Assembly (NCBI GenBank): GCA_017646945.1
Contig: JAGCLN010000248.1
Span: 1 to 7,351, forward strand
DNA from: Clostridia bacterium
Lineage (GTDB): Bacteria; Bacillota; Clostridia; Christensenellales; Borkfalkiaceae
Direction of reading: 5' to 3'
DNA: 7,351 nt
The notes under the pieces were generated by a model. The model saw nothing but the letters and a program-made list of their open reading frames with translations, ran no database searches and was not told the origin of the DNA. Position numbers and translations under genes: made by a program. Shown one piece after another: positions 5,664-7,351 of this stretch. Within the stretch, counting starts at the first letter, position 1; each line of letters begins with the position of its first letter.

Positions 5664-6464
5664 ATGAATCCATTTATTTCCTGTCGCTACACACTCGGCT
5701 CTATTTCAACGATTGAATCAAGTTGGAACTGGTCGAACGTAGTTATTCCCGACAATAAAATATACGTTATTGAAAAGGGTGAAATATTCGTTGAAGGCGG
5801 TGGCGTTAGTTTCGTTGCAAAAGAAGGCGATTTAGTTCTTATACCATCGTCAGTAGTCCACTCTGCAAGGCTTACCGAGTTGCAGTACGTTAAAAAGAGT
5901 TGGATACACTTTGCTATGAAGCAAGGCGTTGCCGAATATTTTTCCGGCTACACTCACCCCGTTAAGATAACCTTATCCAACCTTTCGCAAACCTTAGAAA
6001 TTATCAACGGCGTTATCCGTTACGGCGACCTTTCCGAGCCTTACAGAAGTTTAAAAACTTCAGCAGGTATTTTTGAACTCGTTGCCACTTTCTTTGATAA
6101 GTCGCTTCCGCAAAAGCCGATAGTTTCCATTGATAATATAGATAGGGCTATCGAGTTTATTAACGATAACTACACCGAGCAATTCACCTTAGATTTCTTA
6201 TCTGAAAAATTCCATTGTTCAGGCAATCATTTTATTAAAAAATTTAAGGAAAAAACAGGCTATACGCCGATTAAATACCTTTCTATCAAGAAAATTGAAG
6301 AAGCAAAACGCCTGCTTGAAAACACCGATATGCCTATAAATGAAATTATGGAAAGGGTGGGATATTTGGACGCATCTTACTTTTCTAAACTATTTAAAAA
6401 ATTAGTAGGCTACTCACCAAAGAGTTTTAGAGATAATATTGACAACAAGGTGAAATATGAATAA
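5664..6464 (+). CDS. AraC-family transcriptional regulator with N-terminal cupin domain
   Basis: This 266-residue DNA-binding regulator is of the usual length. Residues 20-100 form a cupin-type ligand-sensing domain (WNWSNVVIPDNKIYVIEKGEI, then KEGDLVLIPSSVVHSA), followed by a helical linker. Residues about 158-258 form the AraC/XylS double helix-turn-helix domain. The first HTH is near 175-195 (FTLDFLSEKFHCSGNHFIKKFKEKTGYTP) and the second near 224-246, ending in the family signature VGYLDASYFSKLFKKLVGYSPKSFR (232-256). The ATG at 5664 is forced, because the frame has a stop at 5652-5654 and the next Met is residue 85. There is no good Shine-Dalgarno at normal spacing; the only candidate, AAAAGAG, is 12 bp away. 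The gene is divergent from the hydrolase-ABC operon, which is its likely target, and overlaps the downstream thioesterase gene by 8 bp. Confidence 0.93.
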   Translation: MNPFISCRYTLGSISTIESSWNWSNVVIPDNKIYVIEKGEIFVEGGGVSFVAKEGDLVLIPSSVVHSARLTELQYVKKSWIHFAMKQGVAEYFSGYTHPVKITLSNLSQTLEIINGVIRYGDLSEPYRSLKTSAGIFELVATFFDKSLPQKPIVSIDNIDRAIEFINDNYTEQFTLDFLSEKFHCSGNHFIKKFKEKTGYTPIKYLSIKKIEEAKRLLENTDMPINEIMERVGYLDASYFSKLFKKLVGYSPKSFRDNIDNKVKYE

Positions 6465-7185
6465 CAATTTAAAAGTTTTTTCAACCGTTTACGCATCACA
6501 ATGCAACGATAAGCAAGTGCTTAGGACGGACGCTATACTCAACTTTTTTCAAGACTTAGCAACCGAACACGCAATAGAACTTAAAACCGACTACCATTCT
6601 TTAAAATCGGCTTCTAATGCCTTTTGGGTTATTTCTAAGATAAAGTTCAAAAGAGTTGGTCAAATACGCCATCATGACGCTGTAACCGTTTCTACGTGGC
6701 CTATAAAGCCCCAAAGCATAAGGTTTATGAGAGATTATAATATCAAGGGCGAAAACGGCGAAATTCACGGCACTAGCGAGTGGTGTGTGCTTGACTTTAA
6801 TACTATGAGCTTACGCAGGCTTGACACCATTTCTTACCCCGCCGATATGGAACATATTGAAACGAGAGCGGAAGTTTCCCCCTTTAATCGTTTTAGGGAA
6901 GAAGTTTTACCCGAACACTACTCTTACACTTATACGGCAGAATATTCCGATATTGACGTTAACGGGCACGTAAACAACGTTGTTTACGCCAAGATGGCGC
7001 TCAATACCTTTACCCCTTGCGAGTTTGATGAAAAGGACTATAACGCCTTTGAAATTCACTTCTTATCACAATGCTTTTTAGGTAACGAAATTAAAATATT
7101 TAAAAAGCAATTAGGTAACGCAGTTTACGTTGAAGGCAGAATTGAAGAAAAAGCGGTGTTTAAAAGTTTGTTTTATAAAGAATAA
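6457..7185 (+). CDS. Acyl-ACP thioesterase (FatA/FatB-like, double hot-dog)
   Basis: This 242-residue cytosolic enzyme is predicted to hydrolyse acyl-ACP to free fatty acid and ACP, the length usual for bacterial members. The first hot-dog domain spans about 4-135, with LNFFQDLATEHA (28-39), FWVISKIKFKRVG (56-68) and VTVSTWPIKPQSIRFMRDYNI (77-97). The second spans about 150-242 and carries the catalytic motif YSDIDVNGHVNNVVYA (163-178), with D167, N169 and H171 matching the plant D-x-N-x-H residues. The later segment FEIHFLSQC (198-206) aligns with the family LEYxxEC, and the Glu thought to be catalytic in plant FatB appears here as Gln205, next to conserved C206. The start is supported by AAGG (6447-6450) 6 bp upstream. 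The start lies inside the end of the AraC-family gene (8-bp overlap), so the two are probably co-transcribed and coupled. A hairpin terminator follows at once. Confidence 0.9.
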   Translation: MNNNLKVFSTVYASQCNDKQVLRTDAILNFFQDLATEHAIELKTDYHSLKSASNAFWVISKIKFKRVGQIRHHDAVTVSTWPIKPQSIRFMRDYNIKGENGEIHGTSEWCVLDFNTMSLRRLDTISYPADMEHIETRAEVSPFNRFREEVLPEHYSYTYTAEYSDIDVNGHVNNVVYAKMALNTFTPCEFDEKDYNAFEIHFLSQCFLGNEIKIFKKQLGNAVYVEGRIEEKAVFKSLFYKE

Positions 7186-7214
7186 AAAAAGTGTGGATAA
7201 ATTCCACACTTTTT
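7186..7214. terminator. Bidirectional intrinsic terminator after the thioesterase gene
   Basis: A perfect 12-bp stem has arms AAAAAGTGTGGA (7186-7197) and TCCACACTTTTT (7203-7214) around a TAAAT loop. It begins at the base after the thioesterase stop. T-rich sequence follows on both strands (ATTTTTG on +, a run of T before the stop codon region on -), so it also serves the convergent aminotransferase gene, whose stop is 14 bp away. Confidence 0.88.
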
Positions 7215-7227
7215 ATTTTTGTTAAAA

Positions 7228-7351
7228 TTACTTTTTAAGGGTTTGCAAGTAATCGCCGATTTCGTACATAGCGTTTTTAAGAGTTTGATGTTCGGGAAGC
7301 ATAACTACGCGGAAGTGGTCGGGAGTTTTAAATCCGAAACCAGTACCTGCA
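7228..7351 (-). CDS. Alanine-aminotransferase-like PLP enzyme, C-terminal fragment (5' part outside window)
   Basis: Only the last 40 codons and the TAA (7228-7230) are in the window; the gene runs off the right edge. The fragment reads AGTGFGFKTPDHFRVVMLPE, then a helix ending IGDYLQTLKK. The GTGF...PDHFRxVxLP pattern with a conserved Arg is the C-terminal signature of fold-type I aminotransferases of the AlaA/AlaT (glutamate-pyruvate) group. In these the Arg binds the substrate alpha-carboxylate. The likely role is transfer of an amino group between alanine and 2-oxoglutarate in the cytoplasm. Other class I/II aminotransferases share parts of this ending, so the exact substrate is less sure than the family. 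Confidence 0.8.
   Translation of the reverse strand, partial: AGTGFGFKTPDHFRVVMLPEHQTLKNAMYEIGDYLQTLKK

Noticed and set aside
1..7351. Mobile element, prophage, defence or CRISPR content
   Set aside because: No transposase, integrase, terminal repeats, direct-repeat arrays or defence-type genes are seen; all genes fit ordinary metabolic and transport families.

Overview
The window reads as a moderately AT-rich, compactly organised chromosomal segment of a strictly anaerobic, gut-type Firmicute. Evidence for this is a monomeric [FeFe] hydrogenase, strong AAGGAG-type ribosome binding sites, sigma-A-like promoters, overlapping start/stop codons, and a Clostridia-like mix of AraC regulator, FatA-like thioesterase and NodB-fold protein. 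An uncultured Clostridia/Christensenellales-like lineage is my guess. The sequence does not prove it. No mobile element, tRNA, rRNA, CRISPR array or phage gene is visible, and no gene-free stretch exceeds about 150 bases.

Layout. (1) Bases 1-724 (+): the C-terminal part of an unrecognised, probably TIM-barrel protein. It ends at a strong hairpin that also serves the convergent gene. (2) 772-2292 (-): a group-B-like monomeric [FeFe] hydrogenase with its own promoter at 2327-2354. (3) 5519 down to 2359 (-): a tightly coupled four-gene operon. Its order of transcription is cytosolic NodB-fold (polysaccharide deacetylase-like) hydrolase, substrate-binding lipoprotein, SsuC/TauC-type permease, ABC ATPase. 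Gene junctions are ATGA overlap, 2 bp gap and 11 bp overlap. (4) 5520-5663: a 144-bp divergent control region with a promoter in each direction and an 8-bp-arm palindrome lying between the -35 and -10 of the rightward promoter. (5) 5664-7185 (+): an AraC-family regulator overlapping an acyl-ACP thioesterase gene by 8 bp, closed by a bidirectional hairpin terminator. (6) 7228-7351 (-): the last 40 codons of an alanine-aminotransferase-like enzyme.

How it may work together (inference): the AraC regulator probably senses a small ligand with its cupin domain and controls the divergent hydrolase-ABC operon. That operon looks like an uptake module (lipoprotein, permease, ATPase of the nitrate/sulfonate/taurine/thiamine-precursor superfamily) coupled to a cytosolic amide-bond or N-acetyl hydrolase that could process the imported compound. 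The substrate cannot be read from the sequence. This module is the best candidate for an undescribed system in the window. The hydrogenase, thioesterase and aminotransferase look like housekeeping fermentation, lipid and amino-acid functions that happen to be adjacent.
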